Shown here one piece after another: positions 30,755 through 40,277 of a stretch of DNA of 64,000 nt. The notes beneath the pieces are model-generated. The model did no database searches, was not told the DNA's origin, and saw nothing but the letters and a program-made list of their open reading frames with translations. Every line of letters begins with the position of its first letter. The first letter of the stretch is position 1. Made by a program: the position numbers and the translations under genes. The stretch is from positions 62,001 to 126,000 of the forward strand of contig JAUHWC010000004.1 of assembly GCA_030424845.1 (NCBI GenBank), given 5' to 3'. This DNA comes from Alphaproteobacteria bacterium. GTDB lineage: Bacteria; Pseudomonadota; Alphaproteobacteria; Sphingomonadales; Sphingomonadaceae.

Positions 30755-31065
30755 TGCTTGTCTCGTTCGCTGGGAACAAAGTCCTGCGCACCACGCGAAA
30801 GGGTTCAGGTGGGCAACGCGGCCGCACCTGCGTGGAACGCGACGAACCGATTGCGCTTTTTCGCGCATCCGGTTGCTGTCAGGCGAGAACAAGCTCGAAC
30901 ATAAGACCCTTCTGGGTGTGGAATTGACCGGGTTTCTATGTTGGCCCGAGGTCTCCGGTCAAGCCCGCGCGGGCGGGGCCTGCTGCAAGGAAGCGCACGT
31001 CCGGATTGACTCGCCGCAAAATCCGGACCTAGTCTCGCTCCGTAAAACCCGGGGGGAGTGGGGAT
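30755..31065. other. Gap between YjhX-family gene and zinc-ribbon gene
   Basis: These 311 bases separate two divergent genes. No open frame looks like a protein. A good -35/-10 pair for the rightward gene lies at 31006-31034. Near 30888 two GAAC boxes are six bases apart, one base short of the alphaproteobacterial LexA spacing, so I do not call an SOS box. The rest shows nothing I can name. Confidence 0.4.
31006..31034 (+). promoter_or_regulatory. Candidate sigma-70 promoter for the zinc-ribbon gene
   Basis: TTGACT and CTAGTC are 17 bases apart, ending about 31 bases before the TTG start. The -35 is strong and the -10 weak, as is common in alphaproteobacteria. Confidence 0.5.
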
Positions 31066-31617
31066 TTGCCGGATTGGCTCTCGTTCCTGCGTAAGCGTGA
31101 CCGCGCGGCGATCGTGCGGCCATTCCTCCGCGTGAGGCACGATTGGGAACAGCCGGACCACCGGCAAGCACGGGCTCTCACCCCCGAACTGGCCAGACGC
31201 CTGCATCCTGCGCATCCGCTCCACGGTCAGTCGCCTGTCGCCCTGGCGCAGGCATGCGCAAGCGATGACGTGCTCTTCCAATGCGCCGATGGCCGGCTGT
31301 GCCTTGTCCACCTGGAATGGCAGGACAGCAGCGATCCGGCGCTGCCCGATACACACTTCTTCGACGGGATCGACCAGCTTCTTGCCGCGCTGGATACCGG
31401 GGATGGCGAACGCGTTCCGCCATGCCCGTCATGCAGCGCAGACTGGCAATCGGGCGAGGCAAGCCGGGATTGCCCCTGTTGCGGCGGTTTTGCCCTGGAC
31501 AGGCCTTGCCCGAAATGCGGCGGAGCATGCGGGGCGCAATGGCAACGGGCGGTACAGGATTCGATAGATGGCGGGATCGCTGTCTGGATCGGCAAGTGCG
31601 GGAATGCAGGATCGTGA
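31066..31617 (+). CDS. Unrecognised protein with C-terminal zinc ribbons
   Basis: I do not recognise a family. The 183-residue protein has no signal peptide. Residues about 1-115 are a soluble domain of mixed composition. The C-terminal third has three CxxC pairs: PCPSC, DCPCCGG and PCPKCGGAC, likely one or two zinc ribbons. It starts at TTG 31066 behind a GGGGGGAG stretch; no ATG in frame gives a better start. The next gene, a large exported protein, begins 19 bases after its stop, so they should be an operon and may act together. Confidence 0.6.
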   Translation: MPDWLSFLRKRDRAAIVRPFLRVRHDWEQPDHRQARALTPELARRLHPAHPLHGQSPVALAQACASDDVLFQCADGRLCLVHLEWQDSSDPALPDTHFFDGIDQLLAALDTGDGERVPPCPSCSADWQSGEASRDCPCCGGFALDRPCPKCGGACGAQWQRAVQDSIDGGIAVWIGKCGNAGS

Positions 31618-31636
31618 CTTGGGGAGGATGGGACGG

Positions 31637-33964
31637 ATGACGGGGAACAAGCCGGCAACGAATTGCGATCATCGCGGCAGGCTGCGCATCCTGCTTGGCG
31701 CGGGAGCGGCAAGCATTGCCCTTTGCCTGGTTCCCTCTGCCCGGGCGCAGGACAATTCCGCCACGCCGCTGAAGGGGACATGGTCGGTCACGGTCGAACC
31801 GATCCGTGGCGAGCCAACCAGCGGTACTGTTACCTGTTCACCTGAAATGGAGCAGGTTTGCCAGCGGACGGGCGAAGGCCTGTGCATCTGGCGCTGGCAA
31901 ACCACCGCAGGCGGGCGATACCAGGCAAGCGGAAGCCCACGCCACATCGATCGTGGCTACAACATGATCGGCGGGTCCCAAGCAGGCGGCGGCTCGGTCG
32001 TCCTTAAACACAGCTATTTCCCGAATACCGAGGTTGAGGAACAGCTGCTCTACGATGGCTCGACCATGACCGGGGTCTGGAGCATGAACGGTGAATTGAT
32101 GGGCCGTTCTTCATGGCGGCGCGAACCAAGCGCGATCAGCCGCTTCGGCTTCTCGGAAGTGACCGGCTATTACGATCCCCAGGAAGTCACAAGCTTCGCG
32201 CCCGGCCAGGCGCTGGCGGTGGAAGGCGAGTATCTCGGCGAGTTCTGGACAAACGAGCAGACCAACGCCTTCACCCGTCCGAAGTTCGCCATCCGCATCT
32301 ACGGCACGAACATGGACGGCGTGCACACGGTGGAATTCCCCGAGGCGCCGGAATACCGCCCGGACGAATCCCGCCCGATTACTGGCAATGACGGGAGCGT
32401 GATTGGCAGCGAAGTGGCCGTGCGGCTTTGGCCCGGCGCGACACCGGGGCGCAAGCGCATGTTGGTAGACGGACGCGAATTCATGCTCGACGTGCGCATC
32501 AACGGCTTCCCGGGCGGCGACCAGGATGACCGGCAGAACGCCGGCTTGCGAATCACCATGCCCGACACCACCGCCCCCAGCTATGCCGACGTCTTTCCCA
32601 GCGGCTGGCTTTATGTCGATGTTGCCAACACCTCCAACGAGCCGGTGCTGAACGCGCGGCTGCAACTGCAGACCTCCATCCCCGCCATCGACCGGGCGAC
32701 GGCGCAGGGTATGAACTGCGCCGCCAATTATTTCGCCCGGACGGTCGATTGCACGACGCAGGTCATCGCGCCGCGCTCGACCGTCCGCGTGGGCTTCGCG
32801 CTGCAAATGCCCGAACCGGGGCTGATGGGCCCGCTGGACAGCCTGGGCAGGTATCGCGATGCGCTGGCAATCGGGGCCGATGCATCTGGCAGCAATGCAG
32901 GTGCCACGTCGGCTCGCAGCGAGTTGCGCTTCCACTCCTGCAGCTTTCAGTTGGGAGCCGTTTTCGAAGGCGCAGCTTTCCAGCGCATCTCGCAATTTGC
33001 CCGTGAAAGCGAACCGCTGAACACCGCCTCGCAGGACTTCATCAGCGAAAGGGGTCATCCCTATTCCTTCGATGACAACCTCACCTCGCAAGAGAATGAA
33101 ATGGCGCGCAGGTGGGACGCCTTCGTGCGCGAAGCGGCAGCCAACCGCGGCCCCGACAATGCCTTGCGCGATGCGCGCGGCAAGTACCTCGATCTCTATC
33201 GCCAGCTGGCAGGAGAGCTGAAGCAGGCGATTGCGAATGGCGGGGACAGGCAGCTCGTACTTCGTGACAGCGCCCCCGCTCGCGAGATTGCAGCGCTGGA
33301 TGCGGCGCTGGATGCGCGCTGGCGGGAGTTGTTGTCGGAATATGGTGCATCCTCGGTGATCGCTGATCGCGAACTCAGGCGGTACCTTACGCGGATCAAC
33401 GACGTCGGCGGAACGATGGACACGCTGCTGCGCATGACACGCGACGAGCGTTCGCTGGAACAGCAGGGGCAGATCTTGCCGGGCCTGCGTGCCTTGCGCG
33501 AGGATATCCGCGATGCCGAGGCGCGCGGCGCGCCCCTGTCCCAGTCGGAGGTCGAGCGGCGCACTTCCGAGATTTATGGCAAGGCCGGTCTTCCTGCCCC
33601 ACCAGGCGAGGCCTTGAGGGGCATGGCCACGGGTTTTGGAACGCTGGTCGGGATGGAAACCTTGGGGCTGTTGCTGAACGAGGGCCTGGGCCTTGCCGGT
33701 GTCGGAGCGGGCTACACTGCGGCCGGAGCGACACTGGGCCATCTGGACATCTTGTTCAGCCTGAAGGACATCTTCGTCCTCACGCCCGCATGGGCGCAGG
33801 ACATGGACCAGTCATCACTCTCGTTGCTGGAAGCAACCGGACATTACGGGCTAATGGCAGACCGCCACCTGCAACATGCCCGACTGGCCTATGCCTTGAA
33901 GAACGACCTGTCGCAGCTTGCCCTGCAGGACACGGCTTGCACGCCATTGCTGGGCGAGCGCTAG
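31637..33964 (+). CDS. Large secreted protein of unknown function
   Basis: I do not recognise this 775-residue protein. It has an N-terminal signal sequence (arginines, then LLGAGAASIALCLVPSARAQ). Residues about 40-430 look beta-rich with scattered cysteines in pairs, and 450-640 look helical and charged, with coiled-coil-like stretches. A Gly-rich hydrophobic stretch near 650-690 (GLGLAGVGAGYTAAGATLG) could touch a membrane. I chose the ATG at 31637 because the GGGGAG site is ten bases upstream; earlier ATGs are too close to it. It follows the zinc-ribbon gene and converges on dut. Confidence 0.6.
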   Translation: MTGNKPATNCDHRGRLRILLGAGAASIALCLVPSARAQDNSATPLKGTWSVTVEPIRGEPTSGTVTCSPEMEQVCQRTGEGLCIWRWQTTAGGRYQASGSPRHIDRGYNMIGGSQAGGGSVVLKHSYFPNTEVEEQLLYDGSTMTGVWSMNGELMGRSSWRREPSAISRFGFSEVTGYYDPQEVTSFAPGQALAVEGEYLGEFWTNEQTNAFTRPKFAIRIYGTNMDGVHTVEFPEAPEYRPDESRPITGNDGSVIGSEVAVRLWPGATPGRKRMLVDGREFMLDVRINGFPGGDQDDRQNAGLRITMPDTTAPSYADVFPSGWLYVDVANTSNEPVLNARLQLQTSIPAIDRATAQGMNCAANYFARTVDCTTQVIAPRSTVRVGFALQMPEPGLMGPLDSLGRYRDALAIGADASGSNAGATSARSELRFHSCSFQLGAVFEGAAFQRISQFARESEPLNTASQDFISERGHPYSFDDNLTSQENEMARRWDAFVREAAANRGPDNALRDARGKYLDLYRQLAGELKQAIANGGDRQLVLRDSAPAREIAALDAALDARWRELLSEYGASSVIADRELRRYLTRINDVGGTMDTLLRMTRDERSLEQQGQILPGLRALREDIRDAEARGAPLSQSEVERRTSEIYGKAGLPAPPGEALRGMATGFGTLVGMETLGLLLNEGLGLAGVGAGYTAAGATLGHLDILFSLKDIFVLTPAWAQDMDQSSLSLLEATGHYGLMADRHLQHARLAYALKNDLSQLALQDTACTPLLGER

Positions 33965-33981
33965 CGGGCCGCGCGACTCCC

Positions 33982-34440
33982 CTAAAGAGCCGCGTGCCCG
34001 CCGGTGGAGCCGAAGCCGCCGCTCCCGCGCGTGGTGTCGTCCAGCTCTTCCACCTCGTCCCACACCGCCAGGGTGACGGGGGAGACGACCAGCTGGGCAA
34101 TGCGGTCACCGCGCTGGATGGTGAAATTGTCCTGCGAATGGTTGATCAGGATCACCTTCAGCTCGCCGCGATAGTCTGAATCCACGGTGCCGGGCGTATT
34201 GGGCACCGAAATGCCGTGCTTCAGGGCAAGGCCCGAACGCGGGCGGACCTGGATCTCGTAACCGGGCGGGATCGCCACGGCGAGGCCGGTGCCCACCGCA
34301 GCACGAGCGCCGGGGCGCAGGATCAGCGGTTCCGCCGCCAGCACATCCATGCCTGCCGCGCCGTCCGTGGCATAGGCGGGCAGGTCCAGGCCGTGGCCAT
34401 GCGGCAAGCGCTTGATGCGCACGGGAACGCGATCAGGCAT
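33982..34440 (-). CDS. dut: Deoxyuridine 5'-triphosphate nucleotidohydrolase
   Basis: The 152-residue trimeric dUTPase hydrolyses dUTP, keeping uracil out of DNA and feeding dTMP synthesis. All five motifs are visible: [41 protein letters not shown] and the C-terminal [10 protein letters not shown]. The ATG at 34440 overlaps the coaBC stop by eight bases, so the two genes are translationally linked, an order conserved in alphaproteobacteria. Confidence 0.97.
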   Translation of the reverse strand: MPDRVPVRIKRLPHGHGLDLPAYATDGAAGMDVLAAEPLILRPGARAAVGTGLAVAIPPGYEIQVRPRSGLALKHGISVPNTPGTVDSDYRGELKVILINHSQDNFTIQRGDRIAQLVVSPVTLAVWDEVEELDDTTRGSGGFGSTGGHAAL

Positions 34441-36085
34441 CGGCCTTCTCCAGGTGCTCGGCAATGCTTTCGACCAGCTTCCAGGCCACCTCGGTCTTGC
34501 TCATTTCTTCCCAGTCCTCGACATTGCGCTCGCGCACGATATGCACCTTGTTGTTGGCGCCGCCCATCACATCGCCTGATACGTCATTGGCGACGATCCA
34601 GTCCACGCCCTTGCTCTTGCGCTTCTTGCGGGCGTGTTCGACCACCTTTTCCGTTTCGGCGGCAAAGCCGATCAGCAGGTCGGGACGCTTGGAACTGGCG
34701 GCGACCATCGCCAGGATATCGGGGTTCTCGGTCAGCAGCAGTGCCGGCGGGGCAGAGCCGCGCTTCTTGATCTTTTCCTCGTGGAAATCCTTGGTACGCC
34801 AGTCAGCCACCGCAGCGACCATGATGGCGCAATCGGCGGGCAGCGCTTCCTTGACGGCCTTGAGCATTTCCTCGGCGCTTTCCACGTCGATCCGGTCCAC
34901 GCCGAGCGGGGTATCGAGATGCACCGGGCCTGCCACCAGCGTGACGCGCGCGCCGGCAGCTGCCGCAGCCTCGGCAATGGCGAAGCCCTGCTTGCCGGAG
35001 GACCGGTTGGCGATGTAGCGCACCGGGTCGATCGGCTCATGCGTGGGGCCGGCGGTCACCAGCACATGCTTGCCGTAGAGCGGGCGATGTTCGGGATCGT
35101 CGTCGAAGGCGGGCTGGCCCTCGAGCGGGTCTGCCATCACCTTGGCCATCGCACCCACCGGGGCCGCGGCCTCCTCGCCCTCGAAGGGTTCGGGCGCGGA
35201 CTGGCGGGCGTTGACGGTGTGGTTGATGGCTTCGCGATCGGTCGGCGGCGCGGCAGAGGCGGCACCCTTGCGGGCCAGCACCGGCGCGGCATCGGGATCG
35301 GGTTCGGGCAGTTCGGGCCCGACATGGCCTTCGCCGTCCTCGCCGGCATCGGGCAGGTCATCGCCGCCCTTGCCCCTGCCTGTCGAACGCTGGATGATCG
35401 AACCGAGCAAGCCGCCAAGGCCGCCGGCGCTTGCGCCATCTTCCTGGCGATCGGGAAGCGGATCGACGATCTCGAAATCCTCTTCCTCCACTTCCTCTTC
35501 CGCCAGGCGGCGCAGTTCGGCAGCGATCCTCTCGTGCTCGGCATCGGGATCGAGCATGGCGGCAATCTCGCGGATCACGTCACGCGGTTCGGGCAGGCGG
35601 CCACGACCGAATTCGCCGCACGCCATCTCGCCTTCATCCGGCAGCATCACGCGCACGCCGCTGTCGGAAAGCCACTGCACATTGCGCAGGGTCGCCTCGT
35701 GTTCCCACATGCGCACGTTCATGGCCGGCACGCACAGCACCGGCTTGTCCGTTGCCAGGATCAGCGTGGTGCCCATGTCATCGGCGATACCGGCAGCCAT
35801 CTTGGCCATCAGGTCCGCCGTGGCCGGGCAGACGACCACGAGGTCGGCATCGCGGCTCAACTGGATATGGCCGATCTCGGCCTCGTTCTTGAGGTCCCAC
35901 AGGCTGGTGTGCACCTGGTTGCCGGACAAGGCGGCGAGCGCCATCGGGGTAACGAACTGCGCGCCGCCATTGGTCAGCACGCAGGTGACATCGCCCCCAC
36001 CCTTGCGGATGAGGCGCACCAGTTCGCATGACTTGTAGGCAGCGATCCCGCCGCCCACGACCAGGAGTATGCGTGGCCCGTCCAT
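34433..36085 (-). CDS. coaBC: Bifunctional CoaBC with an unusually long acidic linker
   Basis: The flavoprotein couples cysteine to phosphopantothenate (CoaB) and decarboxylates the product (CoaC) in coenzyme A synthesis. CoaC (about 1-177) shows [27 protein letters not shown] and [11 protein letters not shown]. CoaB (about 336-550) begins [19 protein letters not shown] and contains RSSGKQGFA and the VANDV motif. Between them are about 155 extra residues, rich in Glu, Asp, Pro and Gly, that the usual ~400-residue protein lacks. The frame stays open and the codon use looks normal, so it seems a genuine insertion. Confidence 0.95.
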   Translation of the reverse strand: MDGPRILLVVGGGIAAYKSCELVRLIRKGGGDVTCVLTNGGAQFVTPMALAALSGNQVHTSLWDLKNEAEIGHIQLSRDADLVVVCPATADLMAKMAAGIADDMGTTLILATDKPVLCVPAMNVRMWEHEATLRNVQWLSDSGVRVMLPDEGEMACGEFGRGRLPEPRDVIREIAAMLDPDAEHERIAAELRRLAEEEVEEEDFEIVDPLPDRQEDGASAGGLGGLLGSIIQRSTGRGKGGDDLPDAGEDGEGHVGPELPEPDPDAAPVLARKGAASAAPPTDREAINHTVNARQSAPEPFEGEEAAAPVGAMAKVMADPLEGQPAFDDDPEHRPLYGKHVLVTAGPTHEPIDPVRYIANRSSGKQGFAIAEAAAAAGARVTLVAGPVHLDTPLGVDRIDVESAEEMLKAVKEALPADCAIMVAAVADWRTKDFHEEKIKKRGSAPPALLLTENPDILAMVAASSKRPDLLIGFAAETEKVVEHARKKRKSKGVDWIVANDVSGDVMGGANNKVHIVRERNVEDWEEMSKTEVAWKLVESIAEHLEKADA

Positions 36086-36204
36086 TCCCTCTTTCCGGTC
36101 CTTCCGGCGGCTCAGCCTGTCACAACCAGCCTAGCCCTGGATCGATTCCAAGGCCAGCACTGCCCCAATATGGTTAAGATTGGCTTTTTGCCAGCCTCTG
36201 CCCG

Positions 36205-37326
36205 CTAGCGCCCGCGCGCGGAATACCACAGCGATTTCAGCGTCCGGGGCACGAACACCAGCCCCATGAACCAGCACGGCATGACGACCAGCGCCCAGTA
36301 GAAGTTGTTGTCCCGCCCGGCGAGCATGAAGAACAGGCCGTATCCGGCAAACAGCAACAGGCCGAACAGGCCGGCATCGCTCCTCCATCCGGCCCAGCCC
36401 AGCAAGGGCAGCAGCGCCAGCGGCGCGGCGATCACGCCGGGCAGCAGGTAGAGCGAACTCGACAGCACGATGTTGGATGTCCAGCCGCCCAGTCCGCGCA
36501 GCACCAGCCACGGCGGCGATGCCGGGTCCGCTTCGGACACCAGTGCGGAAACCTGCGACAGGTGGACGGCCAGCCCGGCAACGAACAGCAGCACCAGCAC
36601 GCCCCATGCCAGCATCTCGCGCCAGTCGCGCCGGAACAGCGCCATCGCCCCCATCAGCAACACGAAGGGCAAGGCATGTTCGCGAATGGCCAGTGCCGCG
36701 GCGGCGGCCAGCCAGGCGAGCAGCCACTTGCCGGGACGGTGGAGGCCGAAGGAAAGCGCCAGCAGCAGGCCTGCCCAGACCTCGTGCAGCACAAGGTACT
36801 GCGCCTTCAGCCCGATCACTCCGCCGATCACCAGCAGCAGCATGGCAATGGTGCGGTGGCTCTCCCCGCCAGGCTCGTCTCCCAGGCGCCGGTACCATGC
36901 GATGATGGTCAGCAGGGCGATAATGCCTGCCAGCGCCGCCATGCCGCCCAGCCCCAGCCAAGCGGTAAGGTATGCGAGCGTGGGCAAGCGGACGGCAAGG
37001 CCGGGCCGAACGGGGAAGTCCCGCGCGCGCTGCTCCTCAACGGCGACCGCATGGTAATCCTCGCCCGCGCCCACGCGCCGCGCGATGGTGGCGTAAAGCT
37101 CCAGGTCCTCTTCGCCCGATGATTGCGCAGCGGGCGCGCCGCCATCAGCCGGGCCGGCGGGCTGTGCGGTCTCGGTGGCGGGAAGCTGCGCGGCAATCTC
37201 GGAGCGATCGGTCAATGCCGCGGCCAGCAGCATTGCCACGGTCAACGCGATGACGAGCATGGATGCACCCGGCGCCCAGGTGACGAACCTGTCCCACGAA
37301 TGGGTGCGCCCCCTCAGCCCAGCCAT
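36205..37326 (-). CDS. Multi-pass membrane protein of unknown function
   Basis: The 373-residue protein has an N-terminal helix, a periplasmic-looking segment (about 40-115, Ala/Glu-rich with ATIARRVGAGEDYHAVA), and about eight further helices. The layout loosely resembles polyprenol-dependent glycosyltransferase-like membrane proteins, but no signature is convincing. The ATG at 37326 overlaps the 3' end of ubiB by 13 bases. It interrupts the usual direct ubiB-coaBC neighbourhood. Confidence 0.55.
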   Translation of the reverse strand: MAGLRGRTHSWDRFVTWAPGASMLVIALTVAMLLAAALTDRSEIAAQLPATETAQPAGPADGGAPAAQSSGEEDLELYATIARRVGAGEDYHAVAVEEQRARDFPVRPGLAVRLPTLAYLTAWLGLGGMAALAGIIALLTIIAWYRRLGDEPGGESHRTIAMLLLVIGGVIGLKAQYLVLHEVWAGLLLALSFGLHRPGKWLLAWLAAAAALAIREHALPFVLLMGAMALFRRDWREMLAWGVLVLLFVAGLAVHLSQVSALVSEADPASPPWLVLRGLGGWTSNIVLSSSLYLLPGVIAAPLALLPLLGWAGWRSDAGLFGLLLFAGYGLFFMLAGRDNNFYWALVVMPCWFMGLVFVPRTLKSLWYSARGR

Positions 37327-38876
37327 CCGGCCGCAAAGCCTCCCCACATCGCTGCTGCACCTGCCGCGGCGGCCAGCACGTAACCGATCCAGCCGCGCCC
37401 TTCGCGCTTGCGGCGGCGGCGATCCCAGATCAGTTCCACTTCCGGCAGCGGCGGCGGTTCGGGCGCACCGCCCTTGGGCGGGAACTGTTCCTCCAGGCGG
37501 CGCACCAGCGCGGGGATGCGCAGCAGCGTGTCGGTATCTTCCTTGATCCGGTCGGCAATGGCGGCCTCGGGGCCGAGCTCGTCACGGATCCAGCTCTTCA
37601 CGTAAGGGCCGGAGATGTCCCACATGTTGATTTCGGGATGCAGCTGGGTGGCGATCCCCTCCACCATGACCATGGTCTTCTGCAGCAGCAGCAGGTGCGG
37701 CTGGGTCTGCATGTCGAAATCGCGGGTGATGGCGAAGAGGCCGTCAAGCATCTGGCCGACCGAAAGCTCGCTCACCGGCTTGCCGCGCATCGGCTCGCCC
37801 ACCGCGCGCAGCGCCGTGGCGAACTCGCCCACCGAATGGTAGCTCGGCACATATTGCGCCTCGAAGTGGATCTCGGCCACGCGCTTGTAGTTGCCCGTGG
37901 TCAGGCCATAGAGGATTTCCGCCAGCCACTGCCTGGCGCGCCGGTCGATCCGGCCCATGATCCCGAAATCGATGGCAACGATGGACCCGTCGGGCCGCAC
38001 GAACAGGTTGCCCTGGTGCATGTCGGCATGGAAATAGCCGGCGCTGATCGCCTGCGTCAGGAAGGCGAGCACCAGCCGCTTGGCAAGGTCGGGCAGGTCA
38101 TGCCCGGCGGCCTTCAGCGCCTCGACATTGCTGATCTTCACCCCGTCGATCCACTCGATCGTCATCACCCGGCCGTTGGTGCGGTCCCAGTCGATGTCGG
38201 GAATGTGGTAATCGTGGAAGCCGCGCATCGCCTCGGCCAGTTCCGATGCCGAAGCCGCCTCGCGCCGCAAGTCGAGCTCGCGATTGGTCCAGCGCTTGAA
38301 ATTGGCGATGGTCAGCGCGGGGCGCAGGCGCTGGGCCTCGCCGCCCATTTCCTCCAGGTGCGCCGCTGCCCATTCATAGGTGTCGATATCGCGCGCGAAA
38401 CGTTCGCGAATGCCCGGGCGCAGCACCTTGATCGCCACGGTGCGTCCGTCGGTTGTCACGCCCTTGTGGACCTGCGCGATGGAGGCAGCGCCAACCGGTT
38501 CGGGGTCGATATGCGAATAGAGCGCAGACACCGGCACGCCGAAGGTTGCCTCGATCTGCGCCTCGATCTGGGAAAAGGGCACCGGCGGCAGGCTGTCCTG
38601 CAGGCTCAGCAAATTGTGCGCGGCTTCCTCGCCCACGAGGTCGGGCCGCGTGGCCAGCGTCTGCCCCAGCTTGATCGCGGCAGGGCCGATTTCCTGAAAG
38701 GCGCTGGCATAGTCCGGCACCTTGGGCTGGATCGTGCCCAGGCGGGCGATCCGCGCCAGCCGGCGAACAGGTGCGGGGGTATTGGGATCACGCTCGATAC
38801 CGCGCAACGCGCCATGGCGTGCCAGCGTGCGGCCCCATTTCAGCAGCCTGAAGATATGCGTCGATGGACGGGTCAA
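37314..38876 (-). CDS. ubiB: UbiB, ubiquinone biosynthesis kinase-like ATPase
   Basis: The 520-residue ABC1/ADCK-family protein supports ubiquinone assembly, probably by ATP-driven handling of lipid intermediates. The KxGQ-type motif is AIKLGQTLATRPDL, the Ala-rich loop is GAASIAQVHKG, and kinase-like motifs are VAIKVLRPG, FHADMHQGNLFV and AIDFGIMG. Two C-terminal hydrophobic helices anchor it to the membrane. It begins seven bases after the ubiE stop, giving a ubiE-ubiB operon. Confidence 0.95.
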   Translation of the reverse strand: MTRPSTHIFRLLKWGRTLARHGALRGIERDPNTPAPVRRLARIARLGTIQPKVPDYASAFQEIGPAAIKLGQTLATRPDLVGEEAAHNLLSLQDSLPPVPFSQIEAQIEATFGVPVSALYSHIDPEPVGAASIAQVHKGVTTDGRTVAIKVLRPGIRERFARDIDTYEWAAAHLEEMGGEAQRLRPALTIANFKRWTNRELDLRREAASASELAEAMRGFHDYHIPDIDWDRTNGRVMTIEWIDGVKISNVEALKAAGHDLPDLAKRLVLAFLTQAISAGYFHADMHQGNLFVRPDGSIVAIDFGIMGRIDRRARQWLAEILYGLTTGNYKRVAEIHFEAQYVPSYHSVGEFATALRAVGEPMRGKPVSELSVGQMLDGLFAITRDFDMQTQPHLLLLQKTMVMVEGIATQLHPEINMWDISGPYVKSWIRDELGPEAAIADRIKEDTDTLLRIPALVRRLEEQFPPKGGAPEPPPLPEVELIWDRRRRKREGRGWIGYVLAAAAGAAAMWGGFAAGWLG

Positions 38877-38882
38877 TGCGGC

Positions 38883-39614
38883 TTACACCTTCCATCCCGA
38901 ATGGATGTTCACCGCGCCGCCAAGGATCTGTTCGACCCGGGTGTTCTGGAAACCTGCGGCCCTGATCATGGCTTCGAATTCTGCCGGCTTGGGGAAGCGG
39001 CGGATGCTTTCCGCCAGGTAGCGGTAGCTGTCCTCGTCATCGGCGATCCACTTGCCGATCTTGGGCATCAGCTTGTGCGAATAGGCATCGTAGACTTCCT
39101 TGAATCCCGGCCAGTCCGTGGTCGAAAATTCCATGCAGTAGAAGCGCCCACCATATTTCAGCACGCGGTGGGCTTCGGCCAGCGCCTTGTCGATATGGGT
39201 CACGTTGCGGATGCCGAACACGATCGTGTAGGCATCGAACTGCCTGTCCATGTAGTCCAGCTCTTCGGCATTCTGGCACGACCAGGTGAGGCCGGTGATC
39301 CCGCGATCCATCGCCCGCTCGATGCCGACATCGAGCATGTCCTGGTTGATGTCGGCAACGACCACTTCCGCGCCCTTTTCCGCCATGCGGAAGGCGATGT
39401 CGCCGGTGCCGCCGGCCATGTCCAGGATCGCCTCGCCCGGTTGCGGCTTCACGCGCGATACGAAACGGTCCTTCCACAAGCGATGCATGCCGGCGGACAT
39501 GGCATCGTTCATGCTGTCATACTTGGCGGCAACATTGGAAAAGACCGCGCCCACGCGGCGGGTCTTCTCTTCCGGGGCGACGTCTTCGTAGCCGAAGGAG
39601 ACTTGGTCGTTCAT
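38883..39614 (-). CDS. ubiE: UbiE, demethyl-quinone C-methyltransferase
   Basis: The 243-residue SAM-dependent methyltransferase acts in ubiquinone (and, in some bacteria, menaquinone) synthesis. The SAM site is ILDMAGGTGDIAF, followed by VVADINQDML, and the family motifs YTIVFGIRNVT and HRVLKYGGRFYCMEFS. I chose the ATG at 39614 for MNDQVSFGYEDVAPEEK, which matches the family start; longer frames run into the unrelated upstream gene. ubiB follows immediately. Confidence 0.96.
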   Translation of the reverse strand: MNDQVSFGYEDVAPEEKTRRVGAVFSNVAAKYDSMNDAMSAGMHRLWKDRFVSRVKPQPGEAILDMAGGTGDIAFRMAEKGAEVVVADINQDMLDVGIERAMDRGITGLTWSCQNAEELDYMDRQFDAYTIVFGIRNVTHIDKALAEAHRVLKYGGRFYCMEFSTTDWPGFKEVYDAYSHKLMPKIGKWIADDEDSYRYLAESIRRFPKPAEFEAMIRAAGFQNTRVEQILGGAVNIHSGWKV

Positions 39615-39660
39615 GGGAGCGGGCCTTAGCCTCTGACGGCGAGGCGTTCCAGTGAAAGAG

Positions 39661-40242
39661 TCACGCGGCGGAATCGGGTGGCGGGAAGACATTGGGACCA
39701 AGGTGGGCAAGGTAATCGAGCTTGCCGATATCCACGCCTGCCGCACGCAGGATCGCATAGAGCATGCTGGCATGGAAATAGACGTTGGGCAGCACGAAGC
39801 CGTTGAGATAGGTCAGCCCGTCAAAGCGCATGCCGCCGCCATTGGGGAACTTCAGTTCGATCTCCTTCGACAGGCCCGCCTCGATGGCTGCGGGATCGAG
39901 GCTTTCGAGGAAGGCGATGGTCTTGTCGCAGCGTTCCTTCAGCTCGGCAAAGCTTGCCTCGGTATCGGGCATGGACGGCGCTTCCACACCGGCAAGGCGC
40001 GCGCCGCAGCCCTTCGCGCTGTCGGACACCAGCTGCACCTGCCTGGACAGCGGGTACATGTCCGGTGCGAGCCGGGCCTCGATCAGTTCCGCCTCGTCCT
40101 TCTGTGCCGCGGCCTTGTCGAGCCAGTTCTTCATGTTTGTAAGCACGGTGACGAACACCGGTATGCTGCCATTGTATGCAGTGATGGAAATGGGATCCTC
40201 GTCTCTGGTTGCAGGCCGGACGCTAGGGCCAGCGCAGCCCAT
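39661..40242 (-). CDS. DUF1993-family protein
   Basis: The 193-residue protein matches the DUF1993 pattern: SITAYNGSIPVFVTVLTNM at the domain start, a helical body with APDMYPLSRQVQLVSDSAKG, and a YFHASMLYAILR motif near the end. It may be DinB-like in fold. The start is uncertain: the domain begins about 13 residues after the ATG at 40242, and at the domain boundary the codon is ATT, with no ATG, GTG or TTG there. It diverges from mutM. Confidence 0.75.
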   Translation of the reverse strand: MGCAGPSVRPATRDEDPISITAYNGSIPVFVTVLTNMKNWLDKAAAQKDEAELIEARLAPDMYPLSRQVQLVSDSAKGCGARLAGVEAPSMPDTEASFAELKERCDKTIAFLESLDPAAIEAGLSKEIELKFPNGGGMRFDGLTYLNGFVLPNVYFHASMLYAILRAAGVDIGKLDYLAHLGPNVFPPPDSAA

Positions 40243-40277
40243 AGACAAGCGGCATGGCGCGCCTTACCAACCCGCCC

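Noticed and set aside
30888-30902. LexA box near GAACAAGCTCGAAC
   Set aside because: Spacing is six rather than seven bases and the neighbouring genes are not SOS genes.
37638-39629. A 663-codon plus-strand frame across ubiB and ubiE
   Set aside because: Antisense to two conserved genes with complete motifs.
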